Assembly (NCBI RefSeq): GCF_001953875.1
Contig: NZ_MQUR01000007.1
Coordinates: 49,871 to 113,870 of the forward strand
Source of the DNA: Streptomyces amritsarensis
Lineage (GTDB): Bacteria; Actinomycetota; Actinomycetes; Streptomycetales; Streptomycetaceae
Length of the DNA: 64,000 nucleotides
Direction: 5' to 3'
Shown here: piece by piece, positions 43,903 to 51,152 of the stretch
Layout of the letters: each line of letters opens with the position of its first letter
Position numbering within the stretch: position 1 is the stretch's first letter
The notes under the pieces: model-generated
The model's database searches: none
Told to the model about the DNA's origin: nothing
What the model saw: the letters and a program-made list of their open reading frames with translations, nothing else
Made by a program: the position numbers and the translations under genes

Positions 43903-44760
43903 CTACACGGGGGTGGCGGAGTCCCAGAACGAGGCCAGCGCGGCGGCCGTCGTCGCGGGGTCCTCGGCGTTCGGGGAGTGCTCGGTCCCGGGGACCACCA
44001 CTCGCCGCGCACCGAGCCGCTCGGCCATCGCGTCCATCAGCGGGACCGGCCAGGCGTAGTCCACGGCCCCGGACAGCACCAGCTTCGGGAGCGCCACCCG
44101 GCTCAGCTCGTCCACCCGGTCGGGCTCGCAGATCAGCGCCCGGCCCGTGACCACCAGCTGCTCGGGGACGGTGGCCAGCCACCGCTCGCGCAGGAAGCGT
44201 GTCAGCTCGGGGGAGTCCCGGGCCGCGTCCTGCGCGTCGTGCGCCCGCATCGCCTCCCAGATCCCCGGCATGTCGTCGCCCATCGCCTCCAGCGCGGCGA
44301 CCAGCAGTTTCGTTCGCGCCTGCTGCTCCTCGGCGATCGCCGCCGGCCCGCTGCTCAGCAGGGTGAGCGAGGCGAACGGCGACGGGTCGCGCAACACGGC
44401 CGCGCGCGAGACCAGCCCGCCGAGCGAGTGGCCGACGAGGTGCACGCGCTCCGCGCCCAAGGCTCGGACCTGCGCGAGGACGTCACCCGCGAGCTCCTCC
44501 ATGCCGTACGCGGACTCCTCGCGCGGGCCGGGCGTCTCGTGCTGGCCGCGCCCGTCCACGGCGACCACCCGGTAGCCGGCGGCGGCCAGCGGCTCCAGCA
44601 GCCCGATGAAGTCCTCCTTGCTGCCCGTGAAGCCGGGAACCAGCAGGGCGGTGCCGCGGACCGGCTCGCCGGCCTCGTGCACGGCGAAGGATCCGCGGTC
44701 GGTGGACAGGTGGTACGCACGGGCGGCGGACGGCAGCGTGAGGCGCGGCGGCTTGCTCAT
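43903..44760 (-). CDS. Alpha/beta hydrolase fold protein
   Basis: A 285-residue hydrolase. The nucleophile elbow is GHSLGG (Ser about 113), the oxyanion HG-type region is LLVPGFTGSKEDF, and the acid and base are in GAVDYAWPV and PGTEHSPNAEDP (catalytic His). The substrate is unknown; such enzymes are usually esterases or lactonases. It is followed downstream by the small 50-residue gene on the same strand and preceded by the helicase terminator. Confidence 0.87.
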   Translation of the reverse strand: MSKPPRLTLPSAARAYHLSTDRGSFAVHEAGEPVRGTALLVPGFTGSKEDFIGLLEPLAAAGYRVVAVDGRGQHETPGPREESAYGMEELAGDVLAQVRALGAERVHLVGHSLGGLVSRAAVLRDPSPFASLTLLSSGPAAIAEEQQARTKLLVAALEAMGDDMPGIWEAMRAHDAQDAARDSPELTRFLRERWLATVPEQLVVTGRALICEPDRVDELSRVALPKLVLSGAVDYAWPVPLMDAMAERLGARRVVVPGTEHSPNAEDPATTAAALASFWDSATPV

Positions 44761-44800
44761 GACCAGAGGTTACCGGCCCGTAGCTTCCGGCGCGGCCCGG

Positions 44801-44851
44801 GTACGCCGACGGCCCCGCCCCCTCGGAAAGGGGACGGGGCCGTCGGCGTAC
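44801..44851. terminator. Long hairpin after the DEAD-box helicase gene
   Basis: GTACGCCGACGGCCCCG.. and its complement form a stem of about 20 base pairs around CTCGGAAA. It lies 18 bases beyond the helicase stop (-) and separates it from the hydrolase gene. Confidence 0.9.
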
Positions 44852-44868
44852 GTGCTGCCGGGCCGGTC

Positions 44869-46965
44869 CTACGCCTCGGGCGCGGCCGCGACCTTGCGGG
44901 TACGGGTCCGCTTCGGCTTGGCCGGGGCCTCCTCGGCCGCGACGGCGGCTTCGGCGGCGACCGGTGCGGCCTCCGCGGCCTTGCGGGTGCGGGTCCGCTT
45001 CGGCTTGGCCGGGGCCTCCTCGGCCGCGACGGCGGCTTCGGCGGCGACCGGTGCGGCCTCCGCGACCTTGCGGGTGCGAGTGCGCTTCGGCTTGGCCGGA
45101 GCCTCCTCGGCCACGGCCACCGCGGCGGCCTCGGCGACCGGGGTCACCGGCGCGGCCGCGGCCTTGCGGGTGGTGCGGCGCGCCCGGACCGGCTCGACGG
45201 GCGGGGCCATCTGGAAGTCAGGCTCCGGCGCCGTCTCCACGATCCTGCGCGGGCGCCGCGCCCGGACGGGCGCCGGCTCGGCGAGCGGGACCGTCTGGAA
45301 ATCCGGCTCCGGGGCGCTCTGAACGACCTTGCGGGTGCGGGTGCGCTTCGGCTTGGCCGGGGCCTCCTCGGCGACCGGGGCCGCCTCGGCCACGGGAGCC
45401 GCAACCACGGGAGCCGCGACCGGCGCCTCGGCCACCGCTGCCGGGGCGGACTGCACCGGCACCGCACCCACGCGGGTCCGGCGGCGGCGCGGCCTGCGCG
45501 GCTCGTCGCCGGCGGCCGGCTCCTGCGGGGCCTCGGCCACCGGGGACACGGCGGCCTGCTCGGCGCCCAGCTCGGACCCGCCCCGCGTACGGCGGCGCTG
45601 GCGCGGGGTACGGGTACGGGCCGGGCGCTCCTCGGTCACCGTGGCGGCCTGCGCGGAGCGGCCGCCGCGGCCACCGCGGCCGCCGGTCTCGCCCAGGTCC
45701 TCCAGGTCCTCGGCCTTCAGGCCGGCCCGCGTGCGCTCGGCGCGCGGCAGGATGCCCTTGGTGCCGGCCGGGATGTTCAGCTGCTCGAACAGGTGCGGCG
45801 ACGTGGAGTACGTCTCGACCGGCTCGTGGAAGTCCAGCTCCAGCGCCTTGTTGATCAGCTGCCAGCGCGGGATGTCGTCCCAGTCGACCAGGGTGACGGC
45901 GATGCCCTTGTTCCCCGCGCGGCCGGTGCGGCCCACGCGGTGCAGGAAGGTCTTCTCGTCCTCGGGCGTCTGGTAGTTGATGACGTGGGTCACACCCTCG
46001 ACGTCGATGCCGCGTGCGGCGACGTCGGTGCACACCAGCACGTCGACCTTGCCGTTGCGGAACGCGCGCAGGGCCTGCTCGCGCGCGCCCTGGCCCAGGT
46101 CGCCGTGGACCGCGCCGGACGCGAAGCCGCGCCGCTCCAGCTGCTCGGCGATGTCGGCCGCCGTGCGCTTGGTACGGCAGAAGATCATGGCCAGGCCGCG
46201 GCCCTCGGCCTGCAGGATGCGGGAGACCAGCTCCGGCTTGTCCATGTTGTGCGCACGGAAGACGTGCTGCGTGATGTTGGCGACGGTCGCGCCCTCGCCG
46301 TCCTCGGAGACGGCGCGGATGTGGGTCGGCTGCGTCATGTACCGGCGGGCCAGGCCGATGACGGCGCCCGGCATGGTCGCCGAGAACAGCATCGTCTGAC
46401 GCTTCGCGGGCAGGTGCGCCATGATCTTCTCGACGTCGGGCAGGAAGCCCAGGTCGAGCATCTCGTCGGCCTCGTCGAGGACGAGCGCGCGGACGCGGGA
46501 CAGGTCGAGCTTCTTCTGCCCGGCCAGGTCGAGCAGGCGGCCCGGGGTGCCGACGATCACGTCGACGCCCTTGTTGAGGGCCTCGACCTGGGGCTCGTAG
46601 GCGCGGCCGCCGTATATGGCCAGGACGCGGACGTTGCGGACCTTGCCGGCGGTCAACAGGTCGTTGGTGACCTGGGTGCACAGCTCGCGGGTCGGAACCA
46701 CCACGAGGGCCTGCGGGGCGTCGGTCAGCTGGTCGGGCGTGGCCCGGCCGGCCTCGACGTCCGCGGGGACGACGACCCGCTCCAGCAGGGGAAGCCCAAA
46801 ACCGAGCGTCTTGCCGGTTCCGGTCTTGGCCTGGCCGATGACGTCCGTGCCGGAGAGGGCGACGGGGAGGGTCATCTCCTGGATGGGGAAGGGGGACACG
46901 ATGCCGACGGCTTCAAGCGCTTCGGCAGTCTCGGGAAAGATCCCGAGGTCTCGGAACGTAGTCAG
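44869..46965 (-). CDS. DEAD-box ATP-dependent RNA helicase with long basic repeat tail
   Basis: An RNA helicase of 698 residues if begun at the CTG at 46965. From there it reads M/L-TTFRDLGIFPETAEALEAVG followed by the Q motif IVSPFPIQ. Later motifs are I (AKTGTGKT), Ia (PTRELC), II (DEAD in VLDEADEMLDLGF), III (SAT), V (CTDVAARGID) and VI (HRVGRTGRAG). The C-terminal 250 residues are Ala/Pro/Lys/Arg-rich, with repeated EEAPAKPKRTRTRK blocks that should bind RNA. No ATG, GTG or TTG gives the Q-motif phenylalanine; the first GTG, at 46899, would delete it. AGAGG lies seven bases before the CTG. It is likely to act in ribosome assembly or mRNA turnover. Confidence 0.87.
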   Translation of the reverse strand: MTTFRDLGIFPETAEALEAVGIVSPFPIQEMTLPVALSGTDVIGQAKTGTGKTLGFGLPLLERVVVPADVEAGRATPDQLTDAPQALVVVPTRELCTQVTNDLLTAGKVRNVRVLAIYGGRAYEPQVEALNKGVDVIVGTPGRLLDLAGQKKLDLSRVRALVLDEADEMLDLGFLPDVEKIMAHLPAKRQTMLFSATMPGAVIGLARRYMTQPTHIRAVSEDGEGATVANITQHVFRAHNMDKPELVSRILQAEGRGLAMIFCRTKRTAADIAEQLERRGFASGAVHGDLGQGAREQALRAFRNGKVDVLVCTDVAARGIDVEGVTHVINYQTPEDEKTFLHRVGRTGRAGNKGIAVTLVDWDDIPRWQLINKALELDFHEPVETYSTSPHLFEQLNIPAGTKGILPRAERTRAGLKAEDLEDLGETGGRGGRGGRSAQAATVTEERPARTRTPRQRRRTRGGSELGAEQAAVSPVAEAPQEPAAGDEPRRPRRRRTRVGAVPVQSAPAAVAEAPVAAPVVAAPVAEAAPVAEEAPAKPKRTRTRKVVQSAPEPDFQTVPLAEPAPVRARRPRRIVETAPEPDFQMAPPVEPVRARRTTRKAAAAPVTPVAEAAAVAVAEEAPAKPKRTRTRKVAEAAPVAAEAAVAAEEAPAKPKRTRTRKAAEAAPVAAEAAVAAEEAPAKPKRTRTRKVAAAPEA
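44892..45110 (-). repeat. 87-bp tandem repeats in the helicase tail
   Basis: The segment beginning CCTTGCGGGT recurs at 44892, 44979 and 45066, an exact 87-base (29-codon) period, and the copies are nearly identical in DNA. Each codes for AEAAPVAAEAAVAAEEAPAK-type plus KPKRTRTRK residues. A related single copy lies near 45340. Confidence 0.85.
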
Positions 46966-47255
46966 GGTGCTGCCTCTTCTGTGAGACGCGGCGCGAGGCG
47001 GCGAGGGGGGTCCTACCGTGCTGTGCTTGCAGTACTGCCACGTACGAAGCTGCGCGGGACCACTGGCCTTCGCTCAAGCGCATCTGCCGCTGAGGGGGCC
47101 CCTCGTGGGAGGCGGTACGCATGGACGTACGCACCACACCGAGGGCGGTCGGTTGGAGCCGATCGGGCCACCGACCGGGCATCCTCATTCGGATGGCCCG
47201 TCGAGTATTCGGCAGGCGCATTACCACTGTACCCCGGAATCGCGCAGGTGTGTCG

Positions 47256-47267
47256 GGTGAATTCACC
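47256..47267. promoter_or_regulatory. Palindrome GGTGAATTCACC
   Basis: A perfect 12-base palindrome lying about 80 bases before the ferritin-like gene and 290 bases from the helicase start. GTGA..TCAC resembles the half-sites of BldD boxes (AGTGA..TCACC), but the spacing is short. Confidence 0.4.
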
Positions 47268-47311
47268 GGGTAGGTGGGTTTAGGTGGACAGGCCGTGCGT
47301 AGACGTGGTGC

Positions 47312-47339
47312 CTTGAGGGGCCATTCGGCGGGCTATTGT
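47312..47339 (+). promoter_or_regulatory. Promoter of the ferritin-like gene, possibly leaderless
   Basis: CTTGAG/TTGAGG at 47312-47318 and TATTGT at 47334-47339 are separated by 15-16 bases. The -10 ends seven bases before the ATG at 47347, so the mRNA probably starts at the first codon. Confidence 0.5.
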
Positions 47340-47346
47340 GCGGAGC

Positions 47347-48105
47347 ATGCCGACCGTAGAAAACGCCTCGCCCGCCGACGACAGCAACCCCGCCGAGGCC
47401 ACGGGGATCGCCTCGCAGGACTGGGCGGCCGCCTCTGCCTCGCCGCAGTACCGGGCCGCCGTCGTGGACCTGCTCGGCGCGCTCGCCTACGGGGAGCTCG
47501 CGGCCTTCGAGCGCCTTGCGGAGGACGCGAAGCTCGCGCCCACCCTGGACGACAAGGCCGAGCTCGCCGCGATGGCCTCCGCCGAATTCCACCACTTCGA
47601 GCGGCTGCGCGACCGCCTCACGAAGATCGAGGCCGAGCCCACCGCCGCCATGGAGCCCTTCGCCCAGGGCGTCGACGCCTTCCACCGCCAGACCGCCCCG
47701 TCGGACTGGCTGGAGGGCCTGGTCAAGGCGTACGTCGGCGACTCCATCGCCAGTGACTTCTACCGCGAGGTCGCCTCCCACCTCGACACCGACACCCGCG
47801 CCCTCGTGCTCGGTGTGCTCGACGACACCGGCCACGGAAACTTCGCCGTCGAGAAGGTGCGCGCCGCGATCGAGGCCGACCCCCGCTGCGGCGGCCGCCT
47901 CGCGCTGTGGGCCCGCCGCCTGATGGGCGAGGCCCTCTCGCAGGCCCAGCGCGTGGTCGCCGAGCGCGACGCCCTCTCGACCATGCTGGTCGGAGGCGTC
48001 GACGGGATGGCGGCCGGCTTCGACCTCGCGGCCGTCGGCGAGATGTTCACCCGGATCACCAAGGCCCACACCAAGCGGATGGCGGCCCTCGGCCTCGCCG
48101 CCTGA
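47347..48105 (+). CDS. Ferritin-like fold protein (MiaE-like family)
   Basis: A 252-residue all-helical protein. YGELAAFERLAEDAKLAPTLDDKAELAAMASAEFHHFERLRDRL contains E..E..H spacing of a ferritin-like di-iron site in the first helix pair; AFHRQTAPSDWLEGLVKAYVGDSIASDFYREVA and VLDDTGHGNFAVEKV provide the second. It is related to tRNA hydroxylase MiaE-like proteins, but actinobacterial members have unknown substrates. It is divergent from the helicase, as in the mycobacterial rhlE/Rv3210c pair. Confidence 0.85.
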   Translation: MPTVENASPADDSNPAEATGIASQDWAAASASPQYRAAVVDLLGALAYGELAAFERLAEDAKLAPTLDDKAELAAMASAEFHHFERLRDRLTKIEAEPTAAMEPFAQGVDAFHRQTAPSDWLEGLVKAYVGDSIASDFYREVASHLDTDTRALVLGVLDDTGHGNFAVEKVRAAIEADPRCGGRLALWARRLMGEALSQAQRVVAERDALSTMLVGGVDGMAAGFDLAAVGEMFTRITKAHTKRMAALGLAA

Positions 48106-48113
48106 CCGGTCCC

Positions 48114-48163
48114 CGTACGTCGTCGGCCCCGGCGCGCCGTGTGCGCGCCGGGGCCGACGTACG
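48114..48163. terminator. Long bidirectional terminator after the ferritin-like gene
   Basis: CGTACGTCGTCGGCCCCGGCG.. and its near-complement form a stem of over 20 base pairs around CGTGT. It separates the ferritin-like gene (+) from the convergent small membrane gene (-). Confidence 0.92.
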
Positions 48164-48201
48164 CGGTCCCGGGAGCGGGCCTCACGGCCCGGCTTCAGGG
48201 A

Positions 48202-48504
48202 TCACCCCCGCGACGGGAGCGAAAACGGAGCCCCGTGGGGACGCCTGCGGGGCCCGCGGGCCGGACGGAGCAGCAGGGACAGCACCACGGCGGACACCAG
48301 CACGGCGCCGATCAGCGTGGCCAACAGCGTGGAGTGCCCGGGGCCGAGCGCGAAACGGGTGAGATAGGCCCCGAACAGTGCTCCCAGCACCCCGCTGACC
48401 AGCACCACGCGCCGAGAGGGAAGTCGGGACTCGAGCCTTCGGACGGCTGCGGCGGACAGGGCGAGCCCCAGCAGTGCGGAGCCGAGCACTTCCATCAGCA
48501 GCAT
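48202..48504 (-). CDS. Small integral membrane protein of unknown function
   Basis: A 100-residue protein when started at ATG 48504, which has GGGAGAG five bases upstream; a GTG at 48540 would add 12 residues. It has two to three hydrophobic helices (about 3-20, 30-52 and 55-78) and a basic Arg/Pro-rich C-terminus. I see no family motif. It ends in front of the ferritin-like gene terminator and begins beside the terminator of the DUF3107 gene. Confidence 0.65.
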   Translation of the reverse strand: MLLMEVLGSALLGLALSAAAVRRLESRLPSRRVVLVSGVLGALFGAYLTRFALGPGHSTLLATLIGAVLVSAVVLSLLLRPARGPRRRPHGAPFSLPSRG

Positions 48505-48568
48505 CAGGTCTCTCCCATACGTCAGGGCAAACCGGGTCACTGCGGTCCTACCCGAAGCGGAAGAAAGA

Positions 48569-48604
48569 GAAACGGCCCGGTGGAATCAACCACCGGGCCG
48601 TTTC
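48569..48604 (-). terminator. Terminator of the DUF3107 gene
   Basis: GAAACGGCCCGGTGG and its complement surround a six-base loop, and on the minus strand the stem is followed by TCTTTCTTCC, a pyrimidine-rich tail. It starts ten bases after the DUF3107 stop. Confidence 0.9.
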
Positions 48605-48613
48605 CGACAGTTC

Positions 48614-48841
48614 TCAGAGCGCCCCGAAACCGACCTTGCGCGTGGTCGGCTCACCCAGGTCGACGTACGACAGGCGGTCGGACGGCACCAGGACCTTGCG
48701 GCCCTTGTTGTCGGTGAGGCTCAGCAGCGGCTCGTTGCCGGACAGCGCCGCGCTGACGATGCTCTCCAGCTCCTCGGCGCTCAGGTCGCTCTCCAGCACG
48801 ATCTCCCGGGGTGCGTGCTGCACGCCGATCTTGACCTCCAC
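48614..48841 (-). CDS. DUF3107 family small protein
   Basis: A 75-residue protein, MEVKIGVQHAPREIVLESDL.., ending PTTRKVGFGAL. It belongs to the actinobacterial DUF3107 family (Rv3208A/TB9.4 in mycobacteria), abundant and conserved but of unknown function. The GTG start is preceded by GGAGGGAC. It lies downstream of the TetR gene, as in mycobacteria, with a 177-base gap that may contain its own promoter. Confidence 0.9.
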   Translation of the reverse strand: MEVKIGVQHAPREIVLESDLSAEELESIVSAALSGNEPLLSLTDNKGRKVLVPSDRLSYVDLGEPTTRKVGFGAL

Positions 48842-49018
48842 GGCTTTGTCCCTCCGACGATCCGGTTCGCGCGATCAGCCGCGCCGTACGCGGTCCACAT
48901 TAGCCCGCCAGAGGGGATGCGGACCGCGCACAGCGGACACGCTCGCAGCGAACACCGGCGGGGGCCTCGCGGGAGCCGCGCCGCGGCGGCCGCGGCGGCC
49001 GCGTCGGCCGTCGGGCCG

Positions 49019-49657
49019 TCAGGATTCGGTGCCGTGCAGCGGGAAGCCGGCGATGCCGCGCCAGGCGAGCGAGGTCAGCAGGCCGACCGCCGTCTCACGG
49101 GCGACCGGGCTCTCGCTGGACAGCCAGTAGCGGGCCACCACCTGCGACACCCCGCCCAGGCCCACGGCCAGCAGCATCGACTCGTCCTTGGACAGGCCGG
49201 TGTCCTCGGCGATGACGTCGGAAATGGCCTCCGCGCACTGGAGCGAGACGCGGTCGACGCGCTCACGCACCGCGGGCTCGTTGGTCAGGTCGGACTCGAA
49301 GACCAGCCGGAAGGCGCCGCCCTCGTCCTCCACGTACGCGAAGTAGGCGTCCATGGTGGCGGCCACGCGCAGCTTGTTGTCCGTCGTCGACGCGAGCGCC
49401 GTGCGCACCGCCAGCAGCAGCGCCTCGCAGTGCTGGTCCAGCAGGGCCAGGTACAGGTCGAGCTTGCCGGGGAAGTGCTGGTACAGCACCGGCTTGCTCA
49501 CCCCGGCGCGCTCGGCGATGTCGTCCATCGCGGCCGCGTGGTAACCCTGGGCGACGAAGACCTCCTGGGCCGCGCCCAGCAGCTGGTTGCGCCGGGCCCG
49601 GCGCGGCAGTCGCGTGCCCCGCGGACGCGCTGCCTCGGTCTGCTCGATGGCTGTCAC
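49019..49657 (-). CDS. TetR family transcriptional regulator
   Basis: A 212-residue repressor-type regulator. The helix-turn-helix lies near the N-terminus (about 22-66: RRNQLLGAAQEVFVAQGYHAAAMDDIAERAGVSKPVLYQHFPGKLDLYLAL). The C-terminal ligand-binding domain (70-212) has no recognised ligand class. GTG 49657 with GGGAGG upstream is chosen; the frame continues another 17 codons. It is probably the counterpart of Rv3208. The target is unknown; the palindromic element at 27903 in the crotonase region is not evidently linked. Confidence 0.9.
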   Translation of the reverse strand: MTAIEQTEAARPRGTRLPRRARRNQLLGAAQEVFVAQGYHAAAMDDIAERAGVSKPVLYQHFPGKLDLYLALLDQHCEALLLAVRTALASTTDNKLRVAATMDAYFAYVEDEGGAFRLVFESDLTNEPAVRERVDRVSLQCAEAISDVIAEDTGLSKDESMLLAVGLGGVSQVVARYWLSSESPVARETAVGLLTSLAWRGIAGFPLHGTES

Positions 49658-49803
49658 GCCGCCTCCCACTTTCTCTCGGAACACAGGCGCTCTGCGCCGC
49701 GCCGCCATCGTACTTTTCGGTAACCGAATCTGGGGGGTCCAAGCCGAGTTTTCTCGCGGTACGGACGGCCGGAGGCGCTGGTCAGCGGTCGGTCGACGCT
49801 CGC

Positions 49804-50019
49804 TCAGCGGTAGTCGTCCTCGTCCAGCTGCACCACGCGTGCCTGCTCGGCGGCATCGCCGTCCGCGGCCTGGCCCGCCTCGCGGCCGGTGTCGGGGTCG
49901 TCGTCGCCGGGGCGGAGATCGGCCTGCTGCTCCGCCACATCCGCCTCGGGCGCCTCAGGATCGAGGGATTCCGCAAACCGCTCCCGGAAGGTGTCCGGCT
50001 CCGCAGGGTCGACAGTCAT
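49804..50019 (-). CDS. Small acidic protein of unknown function
   Basis: A 71-residue protein from ATG 50019 (GGGGAG five bases upstream) with the sequence MTVDPAEPDTFRERFAESLDP.., very rich in Asp, Glu and Ala, without hydrophobic segments. It is expected to be largely disordered in the cytoplasm. Upstream in-frame codons to 50046 lack a ribosome site. It lies divergent from the hydrolase gene at 50152 and ends 147 bases from the TetR gene start. Confidence 0.65.
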   Translation of the reverse strand: MTVDPAEPDTFRERFAESLDPEAPEADVAEQQADLRPGDDDPDTGREAGQAADGDAAEQARVVQLDEDDYR

Positions 50020-50151
50020 GCCGCTCCCCTCGCTTCCTTGTGTCACTTACGAGCCTAGGAGGATCGGGGAGGCGCCGCTATGCGGATCCGCGATGAGACT
50101 GTGACCGCGAACACAACAAGTGGAACGTGATCGTCTCGTAACATTGCCCGC

Positions 50152-51147
50152 ATGTCTTCGACCGAGCTGCCGGGCGTACGGTCCGCCGCCGAGCCGTCCT
50201 CCCCCTCAGGAGCGGTCCGGCTGGCCGACGGGGAGCAGCTGCGCACCGCCGCGCTGCCCGGGCTGGAACTGGCCGTCCGGGTGCGCCCGCCCCGACGCGA
50301 CGGCCTGCCGCCCGCCCTGTTCGTGCACGGCCTCGGCGGTTCCTCGCAGAACTGGTCGGCGCTGATGGAGCAGCTGGCGGACACCGTCGACGGCGAGGCC
50401 GTGGACCTGCCCGGCTTCGGATGGTCCCCGCCGCCCGCGGACCGCGACTACTCCGTCACCGCGTTCGCGCGGGCCGTCATCCGCCACCTCGACGCCGCCG
50501 GGCGCGGGCCGGTCCACCTCTTCGGCAACTCCCTCGGCGGCGCCGTCTCCACCCGGGTCGCGGCCGTCCGCCCCGACCTCGTACGCACCCTGACGCTCGT
50601 CTCGCCCGCCCTCCCCGAGCTGCGCGTGCAGCGGTCGGCCGTGCCGACCGCGCTGCTGGCCCTGCCCGGGGTGGCCGCGCTCTTCAGCCGGATGACCCAG
50701 GGCCTCAGCGCCGAACAGCGCACCCGCGGGGTGACGGACCTCTGTTACGGAGACCCCTCCCGGGTGACTCCCGAAGGGTTCCGCAACGCCGTGGAGGAGA
50801 TGGAGCGCCGGATGGCGCTGCCGTACTTCTGGGACGCGATGACCCGCACCTCGCGCGGCATCGTCGACGCCTACACCCTCGGCGGCCAGCACGGACTGTG
50901 GCGCCAGGCGCAGCGGGTGCTCGCACCGTCGCTGCTGGTCTACGGTGGCCGGGACCAACTGGTCTCGTACCGCATGGCGCACAAGGCGGCCGCGGCCTTC
51001 CGGGGTTCGCGGCTGCTGACCCTGCCCGAGGCCGGGCACGTGGCGATGATGGAGTACCCCGAGGCGGTGGCCGCCGCCTTCACGGAGCTGCTGCGCGACA
51101 CCGGCGCAGGGGCTGCGGTCCGGGACACCGAAGACGGCAGGGGCTGA
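50152..51147 (+). CDS. Alpha/beta hydrolase fold protein
   Basis: A 331-residue hydrolase. ALFVHGLGGSSQNW gives the oxyanion loop, FGNSLGGAV the nucleophile elbow (Ser about 126), and YGGRDQLVSYR plus LPEAGHVAMMEYPE the acid and His. These are typical of esterases and C-C hydrolases of the Abhydrolase_1 family; the substrate is unknown. A TAACAT -10-like element (50139-50144) ends eight bases before the ATG, so the mRNA may be leaderless. The DUF3152 gene follows by five bases and is probably co-transcribed. Confidence 0.87.
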   Translation: MSSTELPGVRSAAEPSSPSGAVRLADGEQLRTAALPGLELAVRVRPPRRDGLPPALFVHGLGGSSQNWSALMEQLADTVDGEAVDLPGFGWSPPPADRDYSVTAFARAVIRHLDAAGRGPVHLFGNSLGGAVSTRVAAVRPDLVRTLTLVSPALPELRVQRSAVPTALLALPGVAALFSRMTQGLSAEQRTRGVTDLCYGDPSRVTPEGFRNAVEEMERRMALPYFWDAMTRTSRGIVDAYTLGGQHGLWRQAQRVLAPSLLVYGGRDQLVSYRMAHKAAAAFRGSRLLTLPEAGHVAMMEYPEAVAAAFTELLRDTGAGAAVRDTEDGRG

Positions 51148-51152
51148 GGGCC

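Larger units (their letters stand above)
46966..47346. other. Divergent region between helicase and ferritin-like genes
   Basis: These 381 bases form the long leader of the helicase gene and the promoter of the ferritin-like gene. They contain a 12-base perfect palindrome (47256-47267), GAGGGGGCCCCTC near 47094, and a promoter at 47312-47339. No further gene is supported. Confidence 0.6.

Noticed and set aside
46899..46901. GTG as start of the DEAD-box helicase
   Set aside because: It would remove the conserved aromatic residue of the Q motif and has no suitable ribosome site; the CTG at 46965 fits better.
43978..47283. 1101-codon plus-strand open frame across the hydrolase and helicase genes
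   Set aside because: It runs antisense to two clear genes and crosses a strong terminator; the protein is low-complexity His/Arg/Gly-rich with no domain.
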